Origin: Nitriliruptorales bacterium
GTDB taxonomy: Bacteria > Actinomycetota > Nitriliruptoria > Euzebyales > Egibacteraceae
Direction: 5' to 3'
Assembly (NCBI GenBank): GCA_007126835.1
Contig: SLAO01000061.1
Coordinates: 1 to 18,812 of the forward strand
DNA: 18,812 nt
Every line of letters starts with the position of its first letter. The stretch's first letter is position 1. The position numbers and the translations under genes are program-made. Below the pieces are notes generated by a model, which was given only the letters and a program-made list of their open reading frames with translations, was not told the DNA's origin and did not search any database. Positions 1 to 8,319 of the stretch are shown here, one piece after another.

Positions 1-24
1 CGATAGAATCGTCTGCTGTACCGA

Positions 25-100
25 TGGAGCCGGGAAGGGGAATCGAACCCCTGACCTGCTCATTACGAGTGAGCCGCTCTGCCGACTGAGCTATCCCGGC
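25..100 (-). tRNA. tRNA-Thr (anticodon CGT)
   Basis: Read on the minus strand this folds as a complete 76-base cloverleaf. The acceptor stem is GCCGGGA paired with TCCCGGC, the D arm contains AGCTCAGTCGGCAGAGC, and the T arm contains GGTTCGATTCC. The anticodon arm is GCTCA / loop CTCGTAA / TGAGC, so the anticodon is CGT, which decodes ACG (Thr). The discriminator base is T and the terminal CCA is encoded in the DNA (25-27). The anticodon reading follows directly from the 7-base loop. No convincing promoter was found upstream of its 5' end at about 101-160. Confidence 0.95.
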
Positions 101-411
101 GATGATCGTGCTTACCCGCACGACCGCTTGTGGAGCCTACCCGTGCACAACCGCCGCCGCAGAGGATCTGCCACTGACCCCGTGGTCGCGCCGGCGACAG
201 ATCGGCGAACTCCTCGACCATCCGACGAGGTGCTCCCGCTACCATCGCACGCTGTCCCCCGTGAGACCACTGCTGGGAAAGCCCCCAGTCCGAACTACTC
301 TGGCCGTCGTCACGCGAGGACATCACGTCAGCGCCGCATCGGCTGCGAGCCCCGCGCGGCGTTGCAAGTACATGATGGCGATGAGCGGACGTTCCCCAAG
401 GACAGCAACCG
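101..411. other. Intergenic region between tRNA-Thr and VanW gene, no gene seen
   Basis: These 311 bases separate the divergently oriented tRNA-Thr and VanW-domain genes. I see no protein with family character on either strand; the open frames are GC-rich shadows. The promoters of both flanking genes should lie here, but no pair of boxes close to the -35/-10 consensus is convincing. The only clear signal is the Shine-Dalgarno sequence AAGGA at 398-402, which belongs to the downstream gene. Confidence 0.5.
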
Positions 412-2184
412 GTGAATCGTGAGCAAGGGGCTACGGCGGGCATCGATCGGTCGCGCCCTGCGGCGGACCCGCCGAGGAGCCGACGGCCCGGCGCCCTGGG
501 ATGGGCGCTGATCGCAGTCGGCGTCCTCGTGATCCTGGTGTTGATCGCCCCTCTGGTGCTCAACGCGGTACGTCCCGATGCGCTGCCTGGCACGGTGCTG
601 ACCGGCGTGCGAGAAGCCGGCGAGGGGGTGGGCAGCGACGGCTCCGGCGTGGACGTTGGCGGGCTGGACGGCGATGAGCTCGACGCCGCGGTCCAAGACA
701 TCGCCGCGGAGCGCCTCGACGAGGAGGTGGTCGTCGAATGGGAAGCGCCGCCGGGCGCCGCGCGAGGCGACGCGGAGCGCACGTTCACCGCTGGCGAGCT
801 CGGCTACGCGATCGACGTCGACGAGACCACCGAGCGCATCCGCCGCCCCGGCAGCCAAGCCAACCCGCTGACGGCCCTGCGGCAGCACTACGACGTCTGG
901 CGTAACGGCATCGAGGTGGAGGTCGTGGACACCTTCGACGACGAGCGGGTCGCAGCGTCGGCCGAGGCGATGGCCGAGGAGTTCTCGCTGGAGCCCGTCG
1001 AGGGGGAGGTGACCCTCGAGGGCACGTCGGTGAGTCGCACGGACCCTGAGACGGGCGCGGAGCTCGACTCGGCCGGGCTCGCGCAAGATCTCGCGGATGC
1101 TGCCCTGACCCCTGGAGCCGCGACCATCAGCGCCGTCGTGGAGGCCCTCGAGACCGACACGACCGTCGCGGACGTCGACGCGGGCGTCGAAGCCGCCGAA
1201 GCCGCGGTCGACGGCGACATCGTGCTCTCCCGCGGCGATGGGGAGATCCGCCTGAGCCCAGAGACCATCGGCGAGATCTTCGACGTCCAGCGGGATGGAT
1301 CCGACTTCACACTCATGATGGACACCGACGAGTTGGGTGCCGAGATCGATGAGGACGTGATCGAGGCGATCGAGCGCGACCCGATCTCAAGCGACATCAC
1401 CCTGGAGGGCGGCGCCATCCAGATCAGCGACAGCCGCGTTGGGTTCGCGTTCGACCTCGACGCGGCAGCCGCGCAGGTGGAGGCCATCGCCACCGGTCAG
1501 GACGACGAGCGCGAGCAGGAGCTCGACGTGGAGATCATCGAGCCAGAGCGCTCGCGCGAGGAGGCGGAGGCGCTGGGGATTGACACGGTGATCAGCGAGT
1601 TCACGACCGAGTTCACCCCCGGACAGCCACGAGCCGACAACATCCGATTGATCGCCGACATGGTCGACGGGGTGGTTCTCGAGCCGGGTGAGACCTTCAG
1701 CGTCAACGACCACGTCGGGCCGCGCACCGAGGAGAAGGGGTTCCAAGCCGACGGGACGATCATCGACGGTGAGCTGGTCGACCGTGTCGGCGGGGGGGTC
1801 AGCCAGTTCGCGACCACCATGTACAACGCGATCTACTTCGGGGGCTACGAGTTCATCGAGTTCCGGCCTCACAGCTACTACATCAGCCGCTACCCTCCCG
1901 GCCGGGAGGCGACGCTGTCGTACGGCTCGATCGACTTGGCGTTTCGCAACAACTCCCCCCACGGGCTGCTGATCGACACCAGCCACACGGCCGAGTCGGT
2001 CACCGTGCGGATCTGGTCGACGCCATGGGTGGAGGTCGAGTCCGAGACCGGGGAGCGCACCCGTCGCCGTGCGGGCGAGACGATCGACGGCTTCGACATC
2101 ACCGTGACGCGGATCCTGCGCTTCCCCGACGGGACGGTGGAACGCGAGCCCGTCTCCACCCGTTACCAGCCCAGCGACCAGTGA
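412..2184 (+). CDS. Membrane-anchored VanW-domain protein
   Basis: This is a 590-residue protein of the VanW family (YoaR-like architecture). It has a short cytoplasmic N-terminus, one membrane segment at about residues 30-53, and then a long extracytoplasmic part very rich in Asp and Glu. Residues about 85-380 resemble the paired PG_binding_4-type repeats that precede VanW domains. The VanW domain lies at about 400-535, with the recognisable pieces PGETFSVN (425-432), GGGVSQFATTMYNA (460-473) and YPPGREATLSYG (494-505). The family is named for an accessory gene of vancomycin-resistance clusters and is assumed to act on or near peptidoglycan; its biochemistry is unknown. The GTG start at 412 has AAGGA nine bases upstream (398-402). 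No vanR/S/H/A/X genes are nearby, so nothing here implies glycopeptide resistance. Confidence 0.88.
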   Translation: MNREQGATAGIDRSRPAADPPRSRRPGALGWALIAVGVLVILVLIAPLVLNAVRPDALPGTVLTGVREAGEGVGSDGSGVDVGGLDGDELDAAVQDIAAERLDEEVVVEWEAPPGAARGDAERTFTAGELGYAIDVDETTERIRRPGSQANPLTALRQHYDVWRNGIEVEVVDTFDDERVAASAEAMAEEFSLEPVEGEVTLEGTSVSRTDPETGAELDSAGLAQDLADAALTPGAATISAVVEALETDTTVADVDAGVEAAEAAVDGDIVLSRGDGEIRLSPETIGEIFDVQRDGSDFTLMMDTDELGAEIDEDVIEAIERDPISSDITLEGGAIQISDSRVGFAFDLDAAAAQVEAIATGQDDEREQELDVEIIEPERSREEAEALGIDTVISEFTTEFTPGQPRADNIRLIADMVDGVVLEPGETFSVNDHVGPRTEEKGFQADGTIIDGELVDRVGGGVSQFATTMYNAIYFGGYEFIEFRPHSYYISRYPPGREATLSYGSIDLAFRNNSPHGLLIDTSHTAESVTVRIWSTPWVEVESETGERTRRRAGETIDGFDITVTRILRFPDGTVEREPVSTRYQPSDQ

Positions 2185-2299
2185 CCTTGGGGCTGCGCCC
2201 AGGTCTGATCCCTGAGTGCGTCCTGTCTATGATGAGCAGGGTCGCGCTCGGACAATCCTGCGACAGACGATGCACGCGCAAGCGAGCGGGTGGACTCGC

Positions 2300-4696
2300 T
2301 TAGCCTCGCGCGGACGCCTTCCGCAAGCCGTTCAACCCATTGGCGGAGACCCTGTGCAGCTCGCGCAGCCCGTCCTCGACGTCGGCCGCGGGCCAGGGGG
2401 CCCCGTACCGATAGCCCTGCGCCATGTCCACCCCCAACGCCCGCATGCGGTCCTCATGCTCGACCGTCTCGATGCCCTCGCCGATGACCCGGGCGTTCAC
2501 ACGATGGGCCATGTCGGTGACCGAGGCCACGATTGCGTAGGCGGCGGCTCGGGCGTCCTCAGCGATGACCGTGTCGGCCTGCACGAACGAGCGGTCGATC
2601 TTGACGTAACGCACCGGGAGGTCTCGCAGCCACGCCAGCCCGGAGTAGCCCGTCCCGAAGTCGTCCAGGGCCACCGCCACACCCAAGCGTGACAGCGCGG
2701 CGATGTTGAGACGCGCCGCCGGGACGTCGTCGATCAGCGCTTTCTCGGTGATCTCCAGGACAAGCGCTTCGCCAGGCAGCCCGTGCACGTCGAGGATCTC
2801 CGCCACCCTTGCGGGCAGACCGGCATCGTCGAGATGCACGGGTGTGATGTTGACCGCAACCCAGAGCGGGTCACCGGTGACCTGCCGCCACCGCGCGATC
2901 GACGCGACAGCAGCCTCCAGCACCGCGACGTCGATCTGCGGCACGAGCCCGGCGCGGTCGGCGGCCTCCAGGAACGCCGAGGGTGCGTGCACCACTTGGT
3001 TTCCGTCGACCCACCGCGCCAGCGCCTCGTATCCGCGGACTCTGGGTCGCCCTTCCGCATCGCCATCGAGCAGGTCCACGATCGGCTGGTAGTGCGCCAC
3101 GACGCGCCCGTCCGCCAACGCGTCGGTGAGCTGGGATTCGATCTCGACCTGCCGCTCGAGCGAGCGCCGCATTCGATCGTCGTGCCGGCACACCGTGCGG
3201 CCCCCGCGTTGCTTGGCGGCATACATGGCCACGTCAGCGTCACGGATGAGCCCGGCCGCGGCGGCCAGGGCAGCGTCCGCTCCGGTGTCAATGTCGAGGG
3301 TGGCGGCGCTCCCACCGATGGCGACCCCGGCGGAGGCACCGACGACCGCCTGCGCGACACCAAGGTCGATGGGCTCCTCCAGGCACGCCACGACGCGCTC
3401 TGCGACGGCCATCCCCGCGTCGCCGCTCGCAGGTCCAGACAGGACCACGACGAACTCGTCGCCACCGGCTCGTGCAACGAAGTCACCCTGGCGAGCCGCT
3501 CCGGCCACCCGCTGGGCCGCAGCCTGCAGCAGGAGATCACCAACCGCGTGCCCCAGCGTGTCGTTGACCCGCTTGAAGCGGTCGAGGTCGATGAAGATGA
3601 CCGCGACGCCTTCGTCGCGTCTGGCGGTCCTGGACAGCTCCGCGGCTGTGTGGCGCTGCAGCGCCGACCGATTCGGCAACCCGGTCAGGGCATCGTGTGC
3701 AGCCTCATGCGCCAGCGTGTCGCTCACCGCAGCGAGCGCGTTGGCGTCACGCGTCAGCCGGGTGGCCAACGCCACGAAGGTCAGCGACACGAGCGCCGCC
3801 GCGCCCACCGACCGCGCCGCCCCCGCTCCCGCGATCGTGACCCAGGTCGCGGCCAGCAAGACTCCCACGAGGACCGCCGCCTTCAGCGGCCCGATCTGCC
3901 CGGTCCACCGTCGGCGGGGTGCCTCGGTCAACGTCCGCATCGACGGCATCAACGCGATGATCCCCACGACCACCGGAACCGCGAGCCGGACCGCGGCGAG
4001 CACGACCTGACCCACCTGTCCCTGGGCGAATGCGGGGACCAACGCGATGGTGACAAGCACGAGCGAGTGAACCGCGAACAAGACCGCGATGAGCACGGCG
4101 CCCCGCAGAGCCCAGGGCTGGTGGCGGAACCCCCGAATGGGCCAGGACAAAGACAGCAGCAGGTAGATCAGCGCAACGTCGAGGCTCAGCAACGTCACCG
4201 CCCCGCCGTGGAATCCGCTGACCGGACTGCCCGGGATGATCAGGTCTGGCAGGGTGCTCCATGCAATGGCGGCCACCGCCGCGCTGAGTACAAGACCGTC
4301 GAGCAGCAGCGAGTACGAGTTCTTGGAGAAGCGAGCGCACAGCAGGCCGGCCATGCTCACGACCGCGAGGCCGTAGCCAAACAGCACGGCGACGGCAAAC
4401 CACGGGGCCGCCGGCTCCTCTGCACCGTAGTGCACAGACAGCGGCACAGCGGACACCAGAAACGACAGCGCCATCACGAACCATGGCCACGCCGGAGTCG
4501 GCCCGTAGCGCAAGATCCCCACGACGATCGCTGTCGAGGCGGCGACGGCCACGGCCAGCAGGCCGATGCTGAGCCTATGCGCCGGCCACAGCGTCAACAC
4601 CGCCAACGCAATGACAGCAGCGGCAGCGACAAGGCCAGCGACCAGACCAAGTGGCTGCCGTCGTTGAGCTTGGGGAGCACGTAGGGCGTCGGACAT
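2300..4696 (-). CDS. Polytopic GGDEF-EAL cyclic-di-GMP synthase/phosphodiesterase
   Basis: This 798-residue signalling protein has about ten hydrophobic segments in residues 15-315, then GGDEF and EAL domains. The GGDEF domain starts near residue 336 (HDALTGLPNR) and has an intact AGGDEF signature, with GGDEF at 411-415. An RQGD inhibitory-site motif (RxxD) lies five residues before it, so a product-inhibited diguanylate cyclase is plausible. The EAL domain starts near 525 and has the EAL signature at 557-559 within YEALARW. It also keeps the family's metal and catalytic motifs VNITP, LEITE, DDFGTGYS, VKIDRSFV and GEGIET, so phosphodiesterase activity is plausible too. The membrane part is presumably a sensor; I do not recognise it as a named MASE type. 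The gene begins 63 bases after the lipoprotein gene on the same strand and may share its transcript. No strong Shine-Dalgarno sequence precedes the ATG at 4696. Confidence 0.93.
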   Translation of the reverse strand: MSDALRAPQAQRRQPLGLVAGLVAAAAVIALAVLTLWPAHRLSIGLLAVAVAASTAIVVGILRYGPTPAWPWFVMALSFLVSAVPLSVHYGAEEPAAPWFAVAVLFGYGLAVVSMAGLLCARFSKNSYSLLLDGLVLSAAVAAIAWSTLPDLIIPGSPVSGFHGGAVTLLSLDVALIYLLLSLSWPIRGFRHQPWALRGAVLIAVLFAVHSLVLVTIALVPAFAQGQVGQVVLAAVRLAVPVVVGIIALMPSMRTLTEAPRRRWTGQIGPLKAAVLVGVLLAATWVTIAGAGAARSVGAAALVSLTFVALATRLTRDANALAAVSDTLAHEAAHDALTGLPNRSALQRHTAAELSRTARRDEGVAVIFIDLDRFKRVNDTLGHAVGDLLLQAAAQRVAGAARQGDFVARAGGDEFVVVLSGPASGDAGMAVAERVVACLEEPIDLGVAQAVVGASAGVAIGGSAATLDIDTGADAALAAAAGLIRDADVAMYAAKQRGGRTVCRHDDRMRRSLERQVEIESQLTDALADGRVVAHYQPIVDLLDGDAEGRPRVRGYEALARWVDGNQVVHAPSAFLEAADRAGLVPQIDVAVLEAAVASIARWRQVTGDPLWVAVNITPVHLDDAGLPARVAEILDVHGLPGEALVLEITEKALIDDVPAARLNIAALSRLGVAVALDDFGTGYSGLAWLRDLPVRYVKIDRSFVQADTVIAEDARAAAYAIVASVTDMAHRVNARVIGEGIETVEHEDRMRALGVDMAQGYRYGAPWPAADVEDGLRELHRVSANGLNGLRKASARG

Positions 4697-4759
4697 CGAC
4701 TCGCCCGTCGACCGCTCGTCGCGGCGCTGAACGTCAGCGCGCAGATCGACGTCCGCTGG

Positions 4760-5716
4760 CTACTCGGTCACCGGCTCCTGATGACCGTCTGAGGGCTCGC
4801 CCAGGGCCGCTTCGAGCTGCTCCCAACGCTGGATCCCACACCCGTCGGTGCGGTCGAGTCGACGTTCGAACGCCTCGCCGCCGACGTGGCCGCGCAGTTC
4901 GGCGACCTCGGGCCCTCCGTAGACCTGGGTGCAGACCTGATCGGCGGGATCGCCCTCCAGCAACCAGGACTGCTGGTCGACCAGCGCCGCGCATGCCTCA
5001 TCGGGATCGCCCTCATGGCTTGTGCCGTCTGCATCGCACGCGAAGGTTCGCGTCGCCGGGTCGCCATCATCCGAGAGCCAGACCTGCGCTTCGACGAACA
5101 AGAAGGCGTCTCCGGCGGCGGGGTCGTCTCCCGGCTCCTGGGCCCGGTGCTCGTCTGCACCCTCGATATCGAGCGGGTCGACGGACTGCTCGGCGCCGTC
5201 TACCAGGGCGCGGATCTCAGGATCGTCGCTGATGCGCTCGGCCGGCAGCGACACCGCCACCGAGCGGGGGTGCCAGTCGTCCGTGCAGGGGTCCTCCCCT
5301 CGCTCGCCGAGGTCGACGGTGACCACGTCGCCGTCGTCGGAAACCCTGGCGCCCTGGGGGTTCCAGGGGCATGTGCCGGACTCGCCGCCGGCGACGACCA
5401 CGACGATGCCGTCGTCCTCGACGGGAGCCGCGCCCGAGAAGCCGACAGCCGACCACAGTGCGACGACCTCCTCCTCCGTGCGAGCACTCGCGCCCACCAT
5501 GCCCCCTGGCTGCCCGGGGTAGAGCGCAGCATCGGCGATCACCTCGCCCACCAGCTCGTCTGGTGATCCCACAGGGCCCTCCTCCTGGCCGCACCCGCCG
5601 AGCACGAGCGTCACGGCGAGAATGCCGACAGCAAAGGACCGTCGGCGCGCCCAACGTCTGCCGCGCAAGGCCCCGGGCTGGGCCCTCGACCGCGCCGTGC
5701 GTGCTCGATCGGTCAT
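4760..5716 (-). CDS. Acidic lipoprotein of unknown function
   Basis: This 318-residue protein has an Arg-rich N-terminus followed by a hydrophobic stretch and a lipobox LGGC, with the lipidated Cys at position 42. That predicts an exported lipid-anchored protein. The mature part is strongly acidic and carries scattered cysteines (for example GTCPWNP and EDPCTDDW) that could form disulfides outside the cell. I recognise no catalytic motif or named domain. The ATG at 5716 has GAGGAG eight bases upstream, which supports this start. It lies just upstream of the GGDEF-EAL gene on the same strand with a 63-base gap, so co-transcription is likely. A role as a ligand-binding partner of that membrane enzyme is possible but is inference only. 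Confidence 0.8.
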   Translation of the reverse strand: MTDRARTARSRAQPGALRGRRWARRRSFAVGILAVTLVLGGCGQEEGPVGSPDELVGEVIADAALYPGQPGGMVGASARTEEEVVALWSAVGFSGAAPVEDDGIVVVVAGGESGTCPWNPQGARVSDDGDVVTVDLGERGEDPCTDDWHPRSVAVSLPAERISDDPEIRALVDGAEQSVDPLDIEGADEHRAQEPGDDPAAGDAFLFVEAQVWLSDDGDPATRTFACDADGTSHEGDPDEACAALVDQQSWLLEGDPADQVCTQVYGGPEVAELRGHVGGEAFERRLDRTDGCGIQRWEQLEAALGEPSDGHQEPVTE

Positions 5717-5836
5717 CGCGTTGGCTCCTCGGCCGCAAGCGACCTTTCGTTACCTACTCGGTCAGACGCCCACAGCTTCCGGAAGGTTGCAGCGTGCGGA
5801 GGCGAGACGGCGAGGCGCCGCAAGCGGGCGGGGCGC

Positions 5837-6259
5837 CTACTGGACGCAGAACTCGTTGCCCTCCGGATCGGCCATCACGTGGTGGTACTCGGGGAAAGGC
5901 CCCAGCATCCCGTCGTGCACCCGGATCCTGGTCGCACCGAGCGCGATCAGGCGCTCTGCTTCGGCGTCGACCTCGGCACGCTCGGCGCGGCGCCCGGCCG
6001 CCGCATTGAGGTCGAGGTGCAGGCGGTTCTTCGCCTGCTTGGCCTCCGGCACGCGCTGGAAGTACAGCCGTGGCCCGACACCGTCTGGGTCACGAGCGGC
6101 GCGACGGCTTGTCATGTCCTCCTCGGTCCATCCAGCAGCGCGCAGCTCGTCGAGCAGGCCCGGGGGCGGCTCCTCCTCCTCGTAACCCAGCGCAGCGGTC
6201 CAAAACGCGCACAGGCGCTCCGGGTCGGCGGCATCGAACGTCAGGTTGCCAATCGGCAT
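5837..6259 (-). CDS. VOC (glyoxalase-fold) family protein
   Basis: This 140-residue protein has the two-module layout of the vicinal-oxygen-chelate fold. It opens with a typical strand and the segment FDAADPERLCAFWTAALGYE (8-27), has RLHLDL (79-84) with a probable metal-ligand His81, and ends with DPEGNEFCV (131-139), where Glu136 is the usual second ligand. This subgroup (glyoxalase-like or bleomycin-resistance-like) is very diverse, and substrate cannot be inferred. The open frame extends upstream to 6727, but the ATG at 6259 is preceded closely by GGAGGGG and begins exactly where family homology begins, so I take it as the start. An in-frame ATG at 6271 is a weaker alternative. It is divergent from the sigma-factor gene. 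Confidence 0.85.
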   Translation of the reverse strand: MPIGNLTFDAADPERLCAFWTAALGYEEEEPPPGLLDELRAAGWTEEDMTSRRAARDPDGVGPRLYFQRVPEAKQAKNRLHLDLNAAAGRRAERAEVDAEAERLIALGATRIRVHDGMLGPFPEYHHVMADPEGNEFCVQ

Positions 6260-6312
6260 GGTCCCCTCCATCCATCGCGGTCGCGGCCACTTCTGACCGG
6301 GCAGGGTAGGCA

Positions 6313-6336
6313 GTAACCCGGACAGATGCTGACCGT
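6313..6336 (+). promoter_or_regulatory. Candidate ECF-type promoter upstream of the sigma factor gene
   Basis: GTAACCC (6313-6319) and CGT (6334-6336) give the pattern AAC-N16-CGT, which resembles the -35/-10 layout recognised by many group 4 sigma factors. It lies about 100 bases before the sigma-factor start. Self-regulation through such a promoter is common for ECF/RskA pairs. The match is short and could be chance in GC-rich DNA. Confidence 0.33.
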
Positions 6337-6436
6337 GATCACCTCGAGGGGTTGTGCGGAGCTCGTGCGCGCTGAACCCTCGGACCCCCGCGCCCGTACA
6401 CCCCACCAGATCCACTACCCGCGAGTCAGCCATCGG

Positions 6437-7006
6437 ATGAACCACCCGACGCGTCAGGTGGCCAACGCCGGCACCAACGGTGAGGCGGAGCTTGTGGCGC
6501 GCGCCGCCGCGGGCGACGAGACCGCGATGGGCGAGCTGTACGACCTGTACGCCGGCACCCTGTACGGGTTCGGTCAGCGACGGCTCGCCGACGCCGACCT
6601 CGCCGAGGAGCTCGTGCAGCAGGTCATGACCAAGCTGTGGCGACTGGCCGCCAGCTATGACCAGACACGGGCTTCGGTGCGCACGTGGGTGTTCATGATC
6701 GCGCGCACCGCGGTTGTCGATCTCCACCGCCGGAGGGAACAGGTTGCGGTCCCAGTTCAGATCGACGACCAGGCCGACGAGACCGACGAGCTCGACCGGC
6801 TGCTGCGCGCCGAAGCCGTCCGTGCAGCCCTCGATCGCCTGTCACCGCCACACCGGGAGGTCTTGGAGCTGGCCTACTTCAACGGACGAAGCCAGCAGGA
6901 GGCGGCCGACGCGCTGGGCCTGCCCCTTGGCACCGTGAAGTCGCGGACGTACTACGCCCTCAAGGCGCTGCGTCTGGCCTGCGACGAGCTGGGGGTGACC
7001 CCGTGA
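6437..7006 (+). CDS. ECF-family RNA polymerase sigma factor (SigK-like)
   Basis: This 189-residue protein has the two-domain layout of extracytoplasmic-function sigma factors. Region 2 spans about residues 25-95, with YDLYAGTLYGFGQR, the core-binding stretch DLAEELVQQVMTKLW and the -10-recognition stretch SVRTWVFMIARTAVVDLHRR. Region 4 spans about 125-180, with LSPPHREVLELAYF and the helix-turn-helix SQQEAADALGLPLGTVKSR. The open frame reaches back to 6326, but family homology begins just after the ATG at 6437, so I chose that start; its ribosome-binding site is weak. Its stop overlaps the start of the anti-sigma gene (GTGA, 7003-7006), indicating translational coupling. It is expected to drive a small envelope- or redox-stress regulon, probably including the lipoprotein two genes downstream. 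Confidence 0.93.
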   Translation: MNHPTRQVANAGTNGEAELVARAAAGDETAMGELYDLYAGTLYGFGQRRLADADLAEELVQQVMTKLWRLAASYDQTRASVRTWVFMIARTAVVDLHRRREQVAVPVQIDDQADETDELDRLLRAEAVRAALDRLSPPHREVLELAYFNGRSQQEAADALGLPLGTVKSRTYYALKALRLACDELGVTP

Positions 7007-7698
7007 CGCGCTGCGACGAGCTCCGCCACGATCTCGGTGGCCATGCGCTGGGCGGCCTCGAGGCCGAGGAGCACGCCCGGGTCGAAGGGCACCTGCGCTC
7101 CTGTCCCGACTGTCGGGAAGAAGCCGCCGATCTCGCAGGGGTCAGCCAGCTGCTCGATCTGGTGGCGCACGCCCCGCCGACCCCGCCGCCACACCTGCGC
7201 GAGCGCGTCCTGGCAGCCACCGCCCGGCGCCGCACGGCCCGGCGGCGCGTGGTGGGCCTGGTGGCCGCGGCCCTGCTGCTAGGCGCCCTCATCGGCGGTG
7301 CCGCCACGGTGACCATGTGGCCCCAGGGCTCCGACGATCGCATGACCGTGCGGCTGGCCCCAGGCGAGGGCTTCGATGCCGCCGGCGTCGCGGAGCTACG
7401 CGAGACTGACGATGGGCTGCGGGTGCGCCTCGCGCTGGAGGACATCACCCCACTGCCCGAGCCGTCGATCTACCAAGCCTGGCTGTCCAGACCCGAGGCG
7501 GAGGAACCCGAGAGCCTCGGACGCTTCGCCGGATCGAGCGAGGGCCAGGTCGACCTGTCCCTGCTGGCCGACGGCTCGGCTGACGAGTACGCCTACATCT
7601 GGATCACCGCGGAGCCCGACGCGGCGTCGGCGGCCCATGAGGGCTCCACGGTGCTGTCGGCCCCGTTGCACCCCGACGATGACACGAACGCTGAGTGA
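7003..7698 (+). CDS. Zinc-type anti-sigma factor with RskA-like C-terminal domain
   Basis: This 231-residue single-pass membrane protein is encoded directly after, and overlapping, the sigma factor. The N-terminal cytoplasmic domain contains the zinc-binding anti-sigma motif HxxxCxxC (His30, Cys34, Cys37), which would hold the sigma factor inactive. A membrane segment lies at about residues 83-106. The outside domain (about 110-225) resembles the RskA/anti-sigma-K fold, with SIYQAWLSRP and YIWITAEPD. RskA-type proteins are normally cut in two steps to release the sigma factor; that is family knowledge, not visible here. The GTG start at 7003 is fixed by the overlap and by the start of the zinc domain. 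A longer upstream frame to 6685 overlaps the sigma gene and is not credible. Confidence 0.92.
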   Translation: MTRCDELRHDLGGHALGGLEAEEHARVEGHLRSCPDCREEAADLAGVSQLLDLVAHAPPTPPPHLRERVLAATARRRTARRRVVGLVAAALLLGALIGGAATVTMWPQGSDDRMTVRLAPGEGFDAAGVAELRETDDGLRVRLALEDITPLPEPSIYQAWLSRPEAEEPESLGRFAGSSEGQVDLSLLADGSADEYAYIWITAEPDAASAAHEGSTVLSAPLHPDDDTNAE

Positions 7699-7760
7699 AC
7701 CACCGCAGGGCTTGCTGCGTACCTCCCTCCGAACTCAGTGCCGAGGTTGGGAGCGCAACG

Positions 7761-8312
7761 ATGTCGAGGTTCAGCCTGTTCGCCCTGGTCGCCGCCCTGC
7801 TCCTGGTCGTCGCTGCGTGCGGGGACGACGATGTGGCCGAGGACACCGCACCCGACGACGTCGCCGACGATACGGATGCCGACGAGGAGGCGGCCGACGA
7901 GGAGATCTCCGAGGGGGTGGAAGTCGCCCTAGCCGACTCGGACCTGGGGGAGATCCTGGTCGACGGCGAGGGCATGACGCTGTATTTGTTCGACGTTGAC
8001 GAACCGGGCGAGAGCAACTGCTACGACGACTGCGAGGTCAACTGGCCGCCGCTGGTCACCGACGGCGAGCCCACGGCCGCAGACGGGGTCGACGAGGGTC
8101 TGATCGGGACCGCCGAGCGCGACGACGGTTCCACGCAGGTGACCTACGACGGACATCCCCTGTACTACTGGGTCGGCGACGAGGAACCCGGCGACGTCGC
8201 CGGGCAGGCCGTCGAGGACGTTTGGTGGGTGCTCAACGCCGACGGCGAGGCCATCCACGACGCACCAGACGACGAGGACGACGAGGACGACGAGAACACC
8301 GGCGGGTACTAA
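7761..8312 (+). CDS. Secreted-repeat lipoprotein (COG4315/Lipoprotein_15 type)
   Basis: This 183-residue protein has a classic lipoprotein signal ending in VAAC (Cys20), a low-complexity Asp/Glu/Ala linker (about 21-55), and then two copies of the secreted repeat. The first includes MTLYLFDVDEPGESNC-YDDC-EVNWPPL (72-98) and the second TYDGHPLYYWVGDEEPGD (128-145) and VWWVLNADG (154-162). This family is widespread in actinobacteria, and some members elsewhere have been linked to redox or electron-transfer roles, but its function is unsettled. It ends in an acidic tail (DDEDDEDDE). The ATG at 7761 follows GGGAG. It is the third gene after the sigma/anti-sigma pair, an arrangement that suggests it is a target of that sigma factor. 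Confidence 0.9.
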   Translation: MSRFSLFALVAALLLVVAACGDDDVAEDTAPDDVADDTDADEEAADEEISEGVEVALADSDLGEILVDGEGMTLYLFDVDEPGESNCYDDCEVNWPPLVTDGEPTAADGVDEGLIGTAERDDGSTQVTYDGHPLYYWVGDEEPGDVAGQAVEDVWWVLNADGEAIHDAPDDEDDEDDENTGGY

Positions 8313-8319
8313 ACCGCGA

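Noticed and set aside
412..2184. Vancomycin-resistance gene
   Set aside because: The VanW domain alone is widespread in non-resistant bacteria, and no other van genes are in the window.
2185..2299. Terminator between the convergent VanW and GGDEF-EAL genes
   Set aside because: Only short wobble-containing arms near 2186-2203 and no T-run; not enough to call.
2783..4684. Long plus-strand open frame (633 residues) opposite the GGDEF-EAL gene
   Set aside because: It lies opposite a gene with clear GGDEF and EAL motifs. Its product is Arg/His/Gln-rich with no domain, as expected for an antisense shadow in GC-rich DNA.
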